Assembly (NCBI RefSeq): GCF_003438995.1
Contig: NZ_QSUN01000031.1
Location: 1 to 34,410, forward strand
Source of the DNA: Bacteroides sp. OM05-12
Lineage (GTDB): Bacteria; Bacteroidota; Bacteroidia; Bacteroidales; Bacteroidaceae
Direction: 5' to 3'
Length of the DNA stretch: 34,410 nt
The position numbers and the translations under genes are program-made. Positions 14,460-24,737 of the stretch are shown piece by piece (position 1 is the first letter of the stretch; each line of letters opens with the position of its first letter). Below the pieces are notes generated by a model. It was not told the DNA's origin. It did not search any database and worked only from the letters and a program-made list of their open reading frames with translations.

Positions 14460-14467
14460 TATCTTTG
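14460..14467 (+). promoter_or_regulatory. Likely -7 box of the TonB-dependent receptor gene
   Basis: TATCTTTG, about 50 bases upstream of the ATG at 14518. No convincing -33 TTTG at 19-21 bases. Confidence 0.45.
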
Positions 14468-14517
14468 TTGCGCTTTTAGATGAATTGATCTTTAGTATTA
14501 ATCTAACCAATTACATT

Positions 14518-17500
14518 ATGTTATTAAAAAGAATGCGATCTTTTTTAGTAGTAGCAATGTTAATGCTTACTACTTTGGTTAATGCCCAGGTTACTACTGC
14601 CAGTATGAGTGGTAAAGTAACTGCCCAGAATGAAGCTGTTATCGGCGCAACCGTATTAGCCATTCATGAACCTTCCGGTACCAGGTATGGAACAATCACT
14701 AATGTTGATGGTCTTTTTTCAATCCAGGGAATGCAAGTTGGAGGACCATATAAAGTGGAGATTTCTTATGTTGGTTATCAAACGGCAATTTATAAAGGAA
14801 TTAATCTTCAGTTGGCTTCCAACTATGTATTAAATGTTTCAATGCGTGAATCTTCGGAGCTACTTGATGAAATTGTTGTGGTAGGTTCTTCTAACAGTAA
14901 TATGAATAGTGACCGTGCCGGGGCTATTACTAACATTAATAGTCAGCAAATGGCTGCAATCCCGACTGTTAGCCGTAGTATGAATGATATTATGCGTCTT
15001 TCTCCGCAATCTTCTTCTACAACAAATGGTTTTGCTGTAGGTGGAGGTAACTATCGCCAGTCATTTGTTACGGTGGACGGTGCCGCATTTAATAATATGT
15101 TCGGTATTGGACAGAATCTTCCGGCTAACGGTTCTCCGATCTCATTGGATGCATTGGAACAGATTTCTGTTTCTGTAACTCCGTATGATGTTCGTCAGAG
15201 TGGCTTTACCGGTGGTGCTATCAATGCGGTTACAAAATCCGGTAGCAATCAGTTTAAAGCTACGGCCTATACTTATTTAAATAATCAGAATTTAAAAGGT
15301 ATACATGTACGTGATTATGATTTAACTCGCTCTAAAGCACAATATTATACTTATGGTGCAAGTATAGGTGGACCGATTATCAAAGATAAATTATTCTTCT
15401 TCGTAAATGGTGAATATGAAGATAATATAACTGCCGGCCCTACTGCCATAGCACGTGTTGATGAAAATGCTGAGTGGAATAAAAATAATGTTCATCGTCC
15501 TACTGTTGCAGACATGGATATGATGAGTAAGTATATGAGCGAAACTTACGGATATAAGACCGGTCGTTATTCCGGTTATGATGTGTCTACTCCTGCTTAT
15601 CGTGTGATGGCTCGCGTTGATTGGAATATTAACTCCAATAATAAGTTGAACTTCCGTTTTACAAAAACACATACGAAAGATTCTAATTCTCCTTCCAATT
15701 CAACTTCTCCGATGAGTAATACTACGATATATCCGGGACATGGAGCTGGTGGTTCGCGTAGTTCTAATTATGCGTTAACTTATGAAAACTCCCGCTATTA
15801 CCAAATTCGTGATTTTATGAGTATTGCTTCCGAATGGAATGCTCGTTTTATGGATGGAAAGATGAATAACGTGTTACGTGTTGCATATTCTTATCAGGAT
15901 CAACCGAGAGAAACAGACGGTTCTTTCTTCCCGACTGTCGATATCTTGAAAGATGGTGATGTTTATGCTTCTTTCGGACCGGACCCATTTACTTATGGTA
16001 ACTTGAGTCGTGTAAAAACAGTTACTGCTACGGATGAATTGAACTATTCAACAGGAATCCATAATATGACTGCCGGTGTACAATATGAATTTGATCATTC
16101 GGAAAATGGATTTATGCCTGCAGGTGCCGGATATTATGTGTTCTCTTCATGGGATGATTTTGTGAATAAAAGAAAGCCTTCTGCTTTTGCTATTACTCAT
16201 CCGAATAATAACAGTCTGACTCAAGAAAATGCAACCTTCAATTATGAACAGGTATCCCTTTATTATCAGGATGAAATGGCATTCTCTGAGAATTTTAAAT
16301 TGACGGCAGGTTTACGTTTGGAAGTTCCTATTTATCCGGCTCTGGATAATAATTACAATAAAGAATTTGCAGATTTGCTGTTTCACGGGAAGCATTATTC
16401 TACTAGTACAATGCCTAAAACTACGGTAAATCTTTCTCCGCGCGTTGGATTTAACTGGGATATGACCGGTGAACGTAAATATGTGCTTCGTGGTGGTATG
16501 GGACTTTATACAGGACGTATCCCATTTGTATGGATTGTATCGACCGTTGGTAATTCTAATGTAGGTCAATATTCAATGTTTACATATAATTCTAATGAAG
16601 CTCCTAACTTTAGTCCGACTTTGCCGGGTATTTTGAACGAAATGTATGGTGGAGCTTTTGTGGAAAAAGATCTAACAGCACCGCAGTCACCTACTATTAT
16701 GGCGGAAGATTTGAAAATGCCTTCTACATTTAAGACATCTTTGGCTTTCGATGCTAAATTGCCGGGAGATATTGATTTTACTTTAGAGGGAATCTTTAAT
16801 AAAGATATTAATCCAATTGTTGTTACTAATGTTGGTTTAAGTGATCCAAGTGAGTTTAAATTATCGGAAAATGATAATCGTCTTTATTACGGATATAGTT
16901 TTGTTAATAAGAATAGTGAAAGGAAAAATGTTGCCCCTTATTTAATAGAAAATGGTGGGGATAAAGCTTATTATTATTCTATTTCTGCTCAATTACGTAA
17001 GAACTTTAATTTTGGTTTGGATTTATCATTTGCTTACACTTATTCACATGCTAAATCATATAGTGACGGAATCGGTGACCAGGTTACTTCTGCTTGGAAA
17101 ACAAATACTTATTCTGTGAATGGGTCGAATGCACATGAGATTGGATATGCCAGCTATGTGGCTCCAAGCCGTATTATTGCTTCTGTAGGCTATCATAAGG
17201 ATTATGCAAAGAATTTCGGTTCTTCTGTTTCATTGATTTATGAAGGAAGCCAATTAGGTTATTCTAATATCTATTCTTATTCTCGTTACGGATATACTTA
17301 TAGTAATAATCCTGTGGACGACGGTGGTGCTAATCCATTGATGTATATTCCGAAATCTAAAGATGAACTTACTTTTTTGGATATTAAGAGAGGTGTAAAC
17401 AGTAAAGGCGAAACTGTGACATATTCAGGTGAAGGAAATCCTGGTGATCAGGTGATATATACTGCTGCACAACAAGCTGAAGATTTTTGGAATTTCCTTA

Positions 17501-17895
17501 ATCAGGATGACTACTTAAGTAAACATAAAGGTGAATATGCAGAAAGAAATGCTGCAATTATGCCTTGGCATCATCAGTTTGACTTTAAGTTTATGCAGAA
17601 CTTCTATCTTAATATCGGAAAACAACGTAATACATTGCAGTTTGGAATTGATATTATGAATGTAGGAAACTTGTTATGTAATAAGTGGGGGCTTTATAAA
17701 CAAACAACAACCAACGCAACATCTCCTTTGAAAGTTGCTACGGATTTAGAAGGAAAACTTGTTAATAATAATGGTATGCGAGCTTTCAATATGAATAAGG
17801 ATGGTTCACAAACTTTGACTAAGACATTCAAAGATTACCAAGGATTTGGTTCTACTTATTCAATACAATTCAGTGTACGTTATATCTTTAATTGA
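14518..17895 (+). CDS. Oar-like TonB-dependent outer membrane receptor
   Basis: The 1125-residue protein starts at ATG 14518; a longer reading from TTG 14485 is unlikely because the signal peptide begins MLLKRMRSFLVV. After the signal (to about residue 23, VNAQ) comes a carboxypeptidase-regulatory-like domain (about 25-115, MSGKVTAQNEAVIGATV). A plug domain follows (about 120-250, with SFVTVDGAAFNN and GGAINAVTKSGSN) and then a large 22-strand barrel ending VRYIFN. The pattern is that of Oar-type receptors rather than SusC: there is no SusD partner beside it, and the plug lacks the SusC signature spacing. The substrate is unknown. It is monocistronic between two terminators. Confidence 0.87.
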   Translation: MLLKRMRSFLVVAMLMLTTLVNAQVTTASMSGKVTAQNEAVIGATVLAIHEPSGTRYGTITNVDGLFSIQGMQVGGPYKVEISYVGYQTAIYKGINLQLASNYVLNVSMRESSELLDEIVVVGSSNSNMNSDRAGAITNINSQQMAAIPTVSRSMNDIMRLSPQSSSTTNGFAVGGGNYRQSFVTVDGAAFNNMFGIGQNLPANGSPISLDALEQISVSVTPYDVRQSGFTGGAINAVTKSGSNQFKATAYTYLNNQNLKGIHVRDYDLTRSKAQYYTYGASIGGPIIKDKLFFFVNGEYEDNITAGPTAIARVDENAEWNKNNVHRPTVADMDMMSKYMSETYGYKTGRYSGYDVSTPAYRVMARVDWNINSNNKLNFRFTKTHTKDSNSPSNSTSPMSNTTIYPGHGAGGSRSSNYALTYENSRYYQIRDFMSIASEWNARFMDGKMNNVLRVAYSYQDQPRETDGSFFPTVDILKDGDVYASFGPDPFTYGNLSRVKTVTATDELNYSTGIHNMTAGVQYEFDHSENGFMPAGAGYYVFSSWDDFVNKRKPSAFAITHPNNNSLTQENATFNYEQVSLYYQDEMAFSENFKLTAGLRLEVPIYPALDNNYNKEFADLLFHGKHYSTSTMPKTTVNLSPRVGFNWDMTGERKYVLRGGMGLYTGRIPFVWIVSTVGNSNVGQYSMFTYNSNEAPNFSPTLPGILNEMYGGAFVEKDLTAPQSPTIMAEDLKMPSTFKTSLAFDAKLPGDIDFTLEGIFNKDINPIVVTNVGLSDPSEFKLSENDNRLYYGYSFVNKNSERKNVAPYLIENGGDKAYYYSISAQLRKNFNFGLDLSFAYTYSHAKSYSDGIGDQVTSAWKTNTYSVNGSNAHEIGYASYVAPSRIIASVGYHKDYAKNFGSSVSLIYEGSQLGYSNIYSYSRYGYTYSNNPVDDGGANPLMYIPKSKDELTFLDIKRGVNSKGETVTYSGEGNPGDQVIYTAAQQAEDFWNFLNQDDYLSKHKGEYAERNAAIMPWHHQFDFKFMQNFYLNIGKQRNTLQFGIDIMNVGNLLCNKWGLYKQTTTNATSPLKVATDLEGKLVNNNGMRAFNMNKDGSQTLTKTFKDYQGFGSTYSIQFSVRYIFN

Positions 17896-17927
17896 TATAT
17901 CAGGAATAAGATAACAAACAAGTAAAT

Positions 17928-17968
17928 AAAAAGTGTCCGGAAGGTAAATCCTTTCGGGCACTTTTTTT
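17928..17968 (+). terminator. Terminator of the TonB-dependent receptor gene
   Basis: AAAAAGTG-t-CCGGAAGG, loop TAAAT, CCTTTCGG-g-CACTTTTTTT; the stem ends in seven Ts. Confidence 0.85.
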
Positions 17969-18490
17969 GATATATGGGGGCAAAATCAGATTGCACGACT
18001 ATATCCTTCATCCTTCAGTTATGATGCAATGGATTGTGCATGAGTTGTTTATCCTGAACTTTAATTTTCGTAGGCTGACAGAGTTATAGATTAAAAAATC
18101 ATCTTGGTTGTTTTAAAAAACATGAGGTTTCTCAATTTCCCCGCTTGAGCGGGGGTAGGGGGTGTGTGAATTGTCTAAAGTTGAATAATTAAAGAAAGAT
18201 CACACACCTCTTAATCCCCGCTCAAGCGGGGAAACTTGGATACTTTGATTTTGACACATTCCGGTGTTTTTCTACAATCAACCTTATGTTTGTTTTTAAA
18301 GATACGGTCGTTTGTTTACAAACTCCTATCGTTTGACGAGAAAGGTGCGGTCCTTTATTTTTAGAAAATACTTTCTTGCACTGAAGCTTTTTTATTGGAA
18401 TCTTTCAGGATAACCCATTTATACATTGATGTTTAAAAGAGGACTGAAGGATGAAAGAACTTGTTGGTAATTCCGTTTTTAGTGACTTTT
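17969..18490. other. Gene-free intergenic region with nested inverted repeats
   Basis: I see no convincing gene in these 520 bases between convergent genes. The interval holds a strong nested inverted repeat (18136-18234) and a further pair of 13-base inverted copies, TTCATCCTTCAGT at 18007-18019 and ACTGAAGGATGAA at 18443-18455, which nearly delimit it. The rest is AT-rich and unassigned. Confidence 0.7.
18136..18234. repeat. Nested inverted repeat, MITE-like
   Basis: The outer arms TTTCCCCGCTTGAGCGGGG (18136-18154) and its reverse complement (18216-18234) are each themselves 16-base palindromes (CCCCGCT-YR-AGCGGGG). Inner arms GGTGTGTGA (18161-18169) and TCACACACC (18200-18208) extend the pairing. 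The centre is a 30-base AT-rich loop. The pattern resembles small non-autonomous repeats scattered between Bacteroidales genes; no coding capacity. Confidence 0.85.
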
Positions 18491-19165
18491 TTACTTCGTA
18501 ATATCGAATAAATAGGTAACTTTTGCAGAAATGGTGGTGTGGGCGGAACGTTCGAAATAATCTTTCTTGCTACTGTTAAAAAAGTCACCCAATCCGAAGT
18601 AATATCTTCCTTCTACAAGGAAATTACCGGCTCCGGTTCTAATCTCGACACCTGCACCTCCTACAATACCATAGTCGAACTTCTTTTCGACCATCTTGCC
18701 ATGCTGTTCATAGGGATATTTCTCCCAATCGCCTCCATAATTCTCTTTTTCACTGATGAAATAACCTAATTGCGGACCGGCATTGACGAAAAATTGTGCT
18801 CCACGGTCTTTTCCAAAAGCCAAATGTACAAGAAAAGGCATTTCCAGATAATTCATGACACGATTATATGTATATGGCTTTTCTTCCGGATCTTCTTTCC
18901 AGCCTCTTTGGGAGTAGTTTAACTCCAGTTGTACTCCGCAAATCATGGCGAAGTATTTTTCGGAAATATAACGGGCTGTTACACCGAATGTAGGTCCTAA
19001 TTGAAATTTTTCTTTTACCCGCACTGCGGATTCAAAACTAACCTGACTAAGATTAACGCCTCCGTTTACTCCGATAGCCCAGTTATTTCGAAGTTCTCCG
19101 ATCTGAGAAAATGCGGGTAAACAGCATATAAGCAATAGTGCAGCAAGAATATGTTTGTAACTCAT
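18491..19165 (-). CDS. PorT-family outer membrane beta-barrel protein
   Basis: The 224-residue product has a signal peptide (residues 1-20, ending AFS-Q) and then about eight amphipathic strands rich in Gly, Tyr and Phe (IGVNGGVNLSQVSF, GPTFGVTARYISEKYF, QLELNYSQRGW, YLEMPFLVHLAFG, FFVNAGPQLGYFI, GIVGGAGVEI). This is the PorT-like (OMP_b-brl_2) barrel family. PorT itself belongs to the type IX secretion apparatus, but the family is broad and membership does not establish that role. The start codon lies 3 bases after the stop of the LysM gene, so the two form an operon. Confidence 0.85.
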   Translation of the reverse strand: MSYKHILAALLLICCLPAFSQIGELRNNWAIGVNGGVNLSQVSFESAVRVKEKFQLGPTFGVTARYISEKYFAMICGVQLELNYSQRGWKEDPEEKPYTYNRVMNYLEMPFLVHLAFGKDRGAQFFVNAGPQLGYFISEKENYGGDWEKYPYEQHGKMVEKKFDYGIVGGAGVEIRTGAGNFLVEGRYYFGLGDFFNSSKKDYFERSAHTTISAKVTYLFDITK

Positions 19166-19168
19166 TGG

Positions 19169-20971
19169 TTATTCAAAGTCTAATTTAACTAATTCGTAGT
19201 CTTTGGTGAAGTGTACAAAGAATACTTTTTTATTGATAAATCCTCCCCAGTTGTTCACACGGTCAAATTTGAATCCGGTTTGTATAGGAGTCACGTTTAC
19301 GTCTTTGATATACTCATCAAAGTTGCTTCCGTAGCGAGACAAAGCTTTTAGAAAGAAAAATCCCGTATCAAATCCTAACATTCCGAATTTAGGATAACTG
19401 TTGGTCATGTCTTTACCATACCATTTCCGGTAGTTATTAGTGAAATTAACAGCCGAAGGAAACAGGTTGTTCGTGTAGAATGAGGAATAGAAATAAGTAT
19501 CTAACTCATAAAAGCCATCTAAATGGTCTTTCGTATAAGTTTGCCATTCCGGGTATCCGAACAGATTGATTTTTTGTTCGGGGTTTTCTCTTGTCAATAA
19601 AAGTAATTGTGGTAACGTTTTGATTAACATTATATTGGAACCGGAGGTCGGAATAAATATGTTCTCTTTACCGCTTACAAGCAGTTTTTTAAGATTGTCT
19701 TTCGTGGCGTTTGCACTTACCGATTGATAAGGTATGGAATGACTTTTCAATTCTTGCTTCAATCCTTGTATAAAGTCGGTCTTTTCCTTATCTGTATTGT
19801 CGGTTTGCAGTATGATAACGTTCGCATTCGGGAATTTTCGGGTGAAATGCTCGTAAACTTCCGAATATAAATATGATTGAGGGGTATTTATCTGATAAAC
19901 GTTCGGATTATTAAATACCTCGCTTCCTTTTGATGAGAATGGGATTACCAGATTGATATTATTGTTGCGCGCGAAGTCTGCCAAGGGTTTAATGTGGGAC
20001 GAGTGCATCGGACCGAAAATAATATTCATCTCTTTCAGTTCTTTTCTGTTTAGAATAGGAGATAAAGAAGACTTGGCATTTCCCGAATCATACGTATATA
20101 AATCAATTGAAACCCCGCTTTTTTTCAGACTATCTACCGCCATCAGGAAACCTTCATAGTATTCTACCATTCTGTTAGCCTCGCTTTTATTGGTTTCATC
20201 CAGGAAAGGCAGAATGATTGCGGCTTTTATCGTAGATATTTTTTTGCTTTCTTCTCTGTTTTTGGCAAACAATTCATTATCGCTTACTGGTTTTTCTTTA
20301 TTAGTTTGCTCTTTCTGAGATTGTTGTGCGGAAGAAGGGTAGGGTATGCATAAGAATGTTCCTTTCTTCATTCCCTGTTTTAGTTCCGGATTAGCTGCGA
20401 TTAACTCTTGTTCAGTAATACCGTATTTACGGCTTACGCTGAATATTGTTTCTTTTTTAGCAACTTTGTGCATATCCCTGCACTTTGATTTTCCATCCAT
20501 AGCAGGTGATTGTGTTTCCGGAGTAGAAGGGTTCTTGGCAGAAGTTTGTTCTTTTATTGTTTCTTCTGTAGAAGGTATTACAATAACTTCCCCTATTCTA
20601 AAGTTGTTGGCACTAAGTCCGGGGTTGGCATCACAAATGGCTTTTGCCGAAATGCCGTATTTTACCGTAAGTTGATAAAGTGTTTCCTGCGGCTGGATAG
20701 TGTGGAATAACTGAGATTGCTTATGTCCTTTTGCCTGGGGTATTTTCAAGGTTTGTCCGGCATAAATCTTTTCATCACATCCCGGATTCAAACGTATGAT
20801 ATCTGCTTGGCTCACATTATACATACTGGAAATAGAGTACAGGCTTTGTCCTTTTTCTATTGTATGTAAAAAATAAGGTTCCGAAAGAGTTGTATTTTCC
20901 TGTGCTGTGATGTGTATGCACGGAGAGCTTATTAATAATAATGAGACTAACAGGCAATTAATTAATTTCAT
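19169..20971 (-). CDS. LysM-repeat protein with a type I periplasmic-binding fold
   Basis: The 600-residue protein (ATG 20971, MKLINCLLVSLLL) has a signal peptide to about residue 24, then three LysM repeats at about 30-80, 88-140 and 160-215 (HTIEKGQSLYSISSMYNVS, HTIQPQETLYQLTVKYGIS, HKVAKKETIFSVSRKYGIT), each ending in an IP(x) motif. A Lys/Ser-rich linker follows, then a type I periplasmic-binding-like domain (about 245-600, starting IKAAIILPFLDE). LysM would anchor it to peptidoglycan; the C-terminal fold resembles amino-acid-type ligand binders, but the ligand is unknown. No transporter genes are adjacent, so a structural or sensing role is more likely than import. An upstream frame extension to 21037 has no leader-like character. 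Confidence 0.85.
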   Translation of the reverse strand: MKLINCLLVSLLLISSPCIHITAQENTTLSEPYFLHTIEKGQSLYSISSMYNVSQADIIRLNPGCDEKIYAGQTLKIPQAKGHKQSQLFHTIQPQETLYQLTVKYGISAKAICDANPGLSANNFRIGEVIVIPSTEETIKEQTSAKNPSTPETQSPAMDGKSKCRDMHKVAKKETIFSVSRKYGITEQELIAANPELKQGMKKGTFLCIPYPSSAQQSQKEQTNKEKPVSDNELFAKNREESKKISTIKAAIILPFLDETNKSEANRMVEYYEGFLMAVDSLKKSGVSIDLYTYDSGNAKSSLSPILNRKELKEMNIIFGPMHSSHIKPLADFARNNNINLVIPFSSKGSEVFNNPNVYQINTPQSYLYSEVYEHFTRKFPNANVIILQTDNTDKEKTDFIQGLKQELKSHSIPYQSVSANATKDNLKKLLVSGKENIFIPTSGSNIMLIKTLPQLLLLTRENPEQKINLFGYPEWQTYTKDHLDGFYELDTYFYSSFYTNNLFPSAVNFTNNYRKWYGKDMTNSYPKFGMLGFDTGFFFLKALSRYGSNFDEYIKDVNVTPIQTGFKFDRVNNWGGFINKKVFFVHFTKDYELVKLDFE

Positions 20972-21009
20972 TTGTTTTCTTGTAAAAATATGAATTAGAA
21001 TACGAATGA

Positions 21010-21017
21010 CAAAGGTA
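21010..21017 (-). promoter_or_regulatory. Likely -7 box of the LysM operon
   Basis: TACCTTTG on the - strand, about 39 bases upstream of the ATG at 20971; it supports that start over the frame beginning at 21037. Confidence 0.55.
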
Positions 21018-21100
21018 AGAAAAAGTAATTTATTCACATTATATAATCAGTTAAGAAAATATTATTAGGCTTTTTAATTAAATAATTCATGCGGAAACAT

Positions 21101-21108
21101 TAATTTTG
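21101..21108 (+). promoter_or_regulatory. Likely -7 box of the gliding-motility-type C-terminal domain gene
   Basis: TAATTTTG fits TAnnTTTG. The gene itself also has a clear AAGGAG ribosome-binding site at 21148-21153, unusual for Bacteroidales. Confidence 0.45.
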
Positions 21109-21154
21109 CAAACCTTACGTTATACTGATAGTACGTAATAATATAATAAGGAGT

Positions 21155-21901
21155 ATGAATCAAAGAAATATTGTAAATAGGTTATTGGTTATTGTATTAC
21201 TGGCAGTGGTGACGTCTTTCTTTCCGGTTTATGCACAGCAGATGAATCCGCTACTTTACTCTACTGAGACAAACGGCCAGCAATCCGTCGATACTATTGA
21301 TGCAGCAGAACCGTTTGTTGCTGCTGCGCCGATGAAGCTTGTTTGTGAGTCTCGTATCGAAGCACCGGAAGGTTATACTTGGAGATGTGAATGGAACCGT
21401 TCGCTTTCGCCTGGATTTGAGACGAATGAGTTGACCCGTTTTGAAGATGATACTGAGTTCTCTTTCTATGATTCGGGTACTTATTACATCCGCTTGCTGG
21501 TAACTTTTACAGATGCGGACGGCAATTCATCACCGGAACCGGAAGTTTCTGCGACCTATACAATCAAAATCAGTGAGTCCGAACTAAAAGTACCGAATGC
21601 TTTTTCTCCTAATGGAGATGGTATAAATGATATTTTCAAGGTGCATTATAAGTCTTTGATAAAGTTTAATGCCTACATCTTCAATCGTTGGGGGCAGCAG
21701 CTCTATCATTGGGGATTGTCTGAAATCGACGGCGGTTGGGATGGTTCTTATAAAGGGAAACAGGTAAAAGACGGAGTTTATTTTGTAGTGATAGAGGCAG
21801 AAGGCTCTGATGGAATAAAGTATAAACATAAGGGAGATATAACCATACTTCGGGGATTTAGCGGGACCGGCTCGAATGATTCCACGACTGGAGGAGAATG
21901 A
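21155..21901 (+). CDS. Secreted protein with gliding-motility-associated C-terminal domain
   Basis: The 248-residue protein has a signal peptide (residues 1-28, ending VYAQ), a beta-sandwich middle (about 60-145, PKD/Ig-like, with [15 protein letters not shown]) and a C-terminal CHU_C domain (about 148-235). The latter shows [39 protein letters not shown] and [14 protein letters not shown], the signature of type B T9SS sorting domains. It is expected to be exported by type IX secretion and attached to the surface. A Gly/Ser/Asp-rich tail follows the domain, which is slightly unusual because the domain is normally terminal. The stop precedes the uvrA start by 4 bases, so the two may share a transcript. 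Confidence 0.9.
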   Translation: MNQRNIVNRLLVIVLLAVVTSFFPVYAQQMNPLLYSTETNGQQSVDTIDAAEPFVAAAPMKLVCESRIEAPEGYTWRCEWNRSLSPGFETNELTRFEDDTEFSFYDSGTYYIRLLVTFTDADGNSSPEPEVSATYTIKISESELKVPNAFSPNGDGINDIFKVHYKSLIKFNAYIFNRWGQQLYHWGLSEIDGGWDGSYKGKQVKDGVYFVVIEAEGSDGIKYKHKGDITILRGFSGTGSNDSTTGGE

Positions 21902-21905
21902 TAAT

Positions 21906-24737
21906 ATGATAGACGAAACAGAACTTATAAATGTATACGGTGCGCGTGTACATAATCTTAAAGATATAGATGTAGAAATACCCCGTAACAGTCTGACTGT
22001 AATAACCGGATTGAGCGGGAGCGGAAAATCCTCATTAGCTTTTGATACCATTTTTGCGGAAGGACAAAGACGTTATATAGAAACGTTCTCTGCTTATGCA
22101 CGTAATTTTCTGGGGAATATGGAGCGCCCGGATGTCGATAAGATAACAGGATTGAGTCCTGTTATTTCTATTGAACAGAAAACTACCAATAAGAACCCTC
22201 GCTCTACGGTGGGAACGACAACAGAAATATACGATTATCTTCGTTTGTTGTTTGCAAGGGCAGGAGAGGCGTATTCTTATTTGTCCGGTGAGAAGATGAT
22301 TAAATATACGGAGGAACAGGTTCTGGATTTGATTCTGAAAGAATATGAAGGAAAGAAGATTTATTTGCTGGCTCCGTTGGTGAAGAGTCGTAAAGGTCAT
22401 TATAAAGAATTGTTTGAACAAGTTCGCAAGAAAGGCTATCTGTATGTCCGGGTGGATGGTGAAATTCGTGAAGTCACTCATGGCATGAAGCTCGACCGTT
22501 ATAAAAATCATGATATTGAAGTTGTCATAGACAAGATGGTGGTTAATTCGAATAAGGATGACAAGCGTCTGAAACAGAGTGTGGCGACAGCTATGGCACA
22601 AGGTGACGGCTTAATCATGATTTTGGATGCGGAAGAAATGGGACTTCGTCATTATAGCAAACGCTTGATGTGCCCGGTGACCGGACTCTCTTATCGTGAA
22701 CCGGCTCCGCATAATTTCTCTTTTAATTCTCCGCAAGGGGCTTGCCCTCGTTGCAAAGGATTGGGATATGTCAACCAGATAGATATAGATAAGGTAATAC
22801 CGGATAGGGAGCTTTCCATTTATGACGGTGCGATTGCTCCGTTAGGGAAGTATAAGAATACTATGATTTTCTGGCAGATAGCAGCTTTGCTGGAGAAGTA
22901 TGATACGGACATAAAGACTCCGGTTAAGGAGTTTCCGGATGATTTGATTGATGAAATTCTTTATGGTTCAGACGAACGGATTAAGATAAAAGCGTCCGTG
23001 ATACACACATCTTCGGACTATTTTGTATCGTATGAAGGTATTGTGAAGTATATCCAGATGATGCAAGAGAAGGATGTATCCGCTACTGCGCAGAAATGGG
23101 CGGAACAATTCGCACGTACAGCCGTATGTCCGGAATGTAAAGGTGCGCGATTAAATCAGGAAGCCTTGCATTTTCGTATCCATGATAAGAATATCTATGA
23201 ATTGGCTTCGATGGATATTTCGGAACTATATGATTGGCTGATGAATGTAGATCCGTTCTTGTCTGAGAAACAAAGTAAGATTGCAGTCGAAATATTGAAA
23301 GAGATCAGGGCCAGATTAAGATTCCTTCTGGATGTCGGACTGGATTATCTCTCCCTGAATCGGTCGTCCGTATCATTGTCGGGCGGTGAAAGCCAACGTA
23401 TTCGTTTGGCTACGCAAATCGGTTCGCAGTTGGTTAATGTCCTTTATATATTGGATGAACCGAGTATCGGGCTTCATCAGCGTGATAACTTACGTTTGAT
23501 TAATTCCCTGAAAACATTGCGGGATTCCGGTAATTCGGTTATTGTGGTAGAGCATGATAAAGATATGATGCTTGCTGCCGACTATGTTGTGGATATGGGG
23601 CCGAAAGCCGGACGTCTGGGAGGAGAAGTCGTTTTTGCAGGTACACCACAGAAGATGCTCGAAACGGAAACGCTTACTTCCCAATATCTTAACGGACAGA
23701 AAAAGATCGATGTTCCTGTAAAGCGGAGAAACGGAAACGGGCACTCTCTCAAGCTGAATGGTGCCGTAGGCAATAATTTGAAAGGCGTTGATGTAGAGTT
23801 TCCTCTAGGTAAGTTGATTTGTGTAACGGGAGTATCGGGTAGCGGTAAGTCTACTTTGATTAATGATACCTTGCAACCTATCTTGTCGCAGAAGTTTTAT
23901 CGTTCCTTGCAAGATCCTCTTCCTTACGATTCGATTGAAGGGTTGGAGTATATAGATAAGGTGGTGAATGTGGATCAGTCGCCTCTTGGCAGAACTCCTC
24001 GTTCCAATCCGGCTACTTATACGGGGGTATTCTCTGATATCCGCAGTTTGTTTGTCGGTTTGCCGGAAGCTAAAATCAGAGGATATAAACCGGGACGGTT
24101 CTCTTTTAATGTAACCGGAGGACGTTGTGAAGCATGTAGCGGAAACGGTTATAAAACCATAGAAATGAATTTCTTGCCGGATGTATATGTCCCATGTGAG
24201 GTATGTCATGGAAAACGTTATAACCGTGAGACGTTGGAAGTGCGTTATAAAGGAAAGTCTATTGCAGATGTTCTTGATATGACGATAAATCGTGCGGTTG
24301 AATTCTTTGAGAATGTGCCGCAGATATTGAATAAGATAAAAGTGTTACAGGAGGTCGGTTTGGGATATATAAAGTTGGGGCAGTCGTCCACTACGCTTTC
24401 CGGAGGAGAAAGTCAGCGTGTGAAACTAGCTACCGAGCTTTCGAAACGAGATACGGGTAAGACGCTGTATATACTTGACGAGCCGACCACCGGATTGCAT
24501 TTCGAAGATATCCGTGTATTGATGAATGTATTGAATAAGTTGGTGGATAAGGGCAATACGGTTATCGTGATAGAACATAATCTGGATGTTATCAAGATGG
24601 CGGATTATATCATAGATATGGGTCCGGAAGGTGGAAAAGGAGGGGGGCAGTTGCTTTCTACCGGTACACCGGAAGAAGTGGCCTTGAGTGGCAAAGGTTA
24701 TACGCCGAAATTCATAAAAGAAGAATTAGGATTATGA
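21906..24737 (+). CDS. uvrA: Excinuclease ABC subunit A (UvrA)
   Basis: The 943-residue protein has the complete UvrA layout: first ATP site GLSGSGKSS (about residues 32-40), a UvrB-binding/insertion region, first signature [17 protein letters not shown] with [12 protein letters not shown], second Walker [10 protein letters not shown], zinc module [10 protein letters not shown]...[10 protein letters not shown], second signature [15 protein letters not shown] and [16 protein letters not shown]. It detects bulky DNA lesions in nucleotide excision repair. The first zinc-type motif reads CPVTG...CPRC, lacking one cysteine, as I believe is usual in Bacteroidetes. ATG 21906 (MIDETELI) is chosen because GGAGGAG lies just upstream; the longer frame starting at 21876 would sit inside the preceding gene. 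Confidence 0.96.
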   Translation: MIDETELINVYGARVHNLKDIDVEIPRNSLTVITGLSGSGKSSLAFDTIFAEGQRRYIETFSAYARNFLGNMERPDVDKITGLSPVISIEQKTTNKNPRSTVGTTTEIYDYLRLLFARAGEAYSYLSGEKMIKYTEEQVLDLILKEYEGKKIYLLAPLVKSRKGHYKELFEQVRKKGYLYVRVDGEIREVTHGMKLDRYKNHDIEVVIDKMVVNSNKDDKRLKQSVATAMAQGDGLIMILDAEEMGLRHYSKRLMCPVTGLSYREPAPHNFSFNSPQGACPRCKGLGYVNQIDIDKVIPDRELSIYDGAIAPLGKYKNTMIFWQIAALLEKYDTDIKTPVKEFPDDLIDEILYGSDERIKIKASVIHTSSDYFVSYEGIVKYIQMMQEKDVSATAQKWAEQFARTAVCPECKGARLNQEALHFRIHDKNIYELASMDISELYDWLMNVDPFLSEKQSKIAVEILKEIRARLRFLLDVGLDYLSLNRSSVSLSGGESQRIRLATQIGSQLVNVLYILDEPSIGLHQRDNLRLINSLKTLRDSGNSVIVVEHDKDMMLAADYVVDMGPKAGRLGGEVVFAGTPQKMLETETLTSQYLNGQKKIDVPVKRRNGNGHSLKLNGAVGNNLKGVDVEFPLGKLICVTGVSGSGKSTLINDTLQPILSQKFYRSLQDPLPYDSIEGLEYIDKVVNVDQSPLGRTPRSNPATYTGVFSDIRSLFVGLPEAKIRGYKPGRFSFNVTGGRCEACSGNGYKTIEMNFLPDVYVPCEVCHGKRYNRETLEVRYKGKSIADVLDMTINRAVEFFENVPQILNKIKVLQEVGLGYIKLGQSSTTLSGGESQRVKLATELSKRDTGKTLYILDEPTTGLHFEDIRVLMNVLNKLVDKGNTVIVIEHNLDVIKMADYIIDMGPEGGKGGGQLLSTGTPEEVALSGKGYTPKFIKEELGL

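Noticed and set aside
14485..14517. TTG extension of the TonB receptor
   Set aside because: The ATG at 14518 gives a proper signal peptide; the TTG reading adds a non-signal-like stretch.
21872..24737. Earlier uvrA start at 21876
   Set aside because: It would overlap the preceding gene; GGAGGAG and ATG 21906 give the standard UvrA N-terminus.
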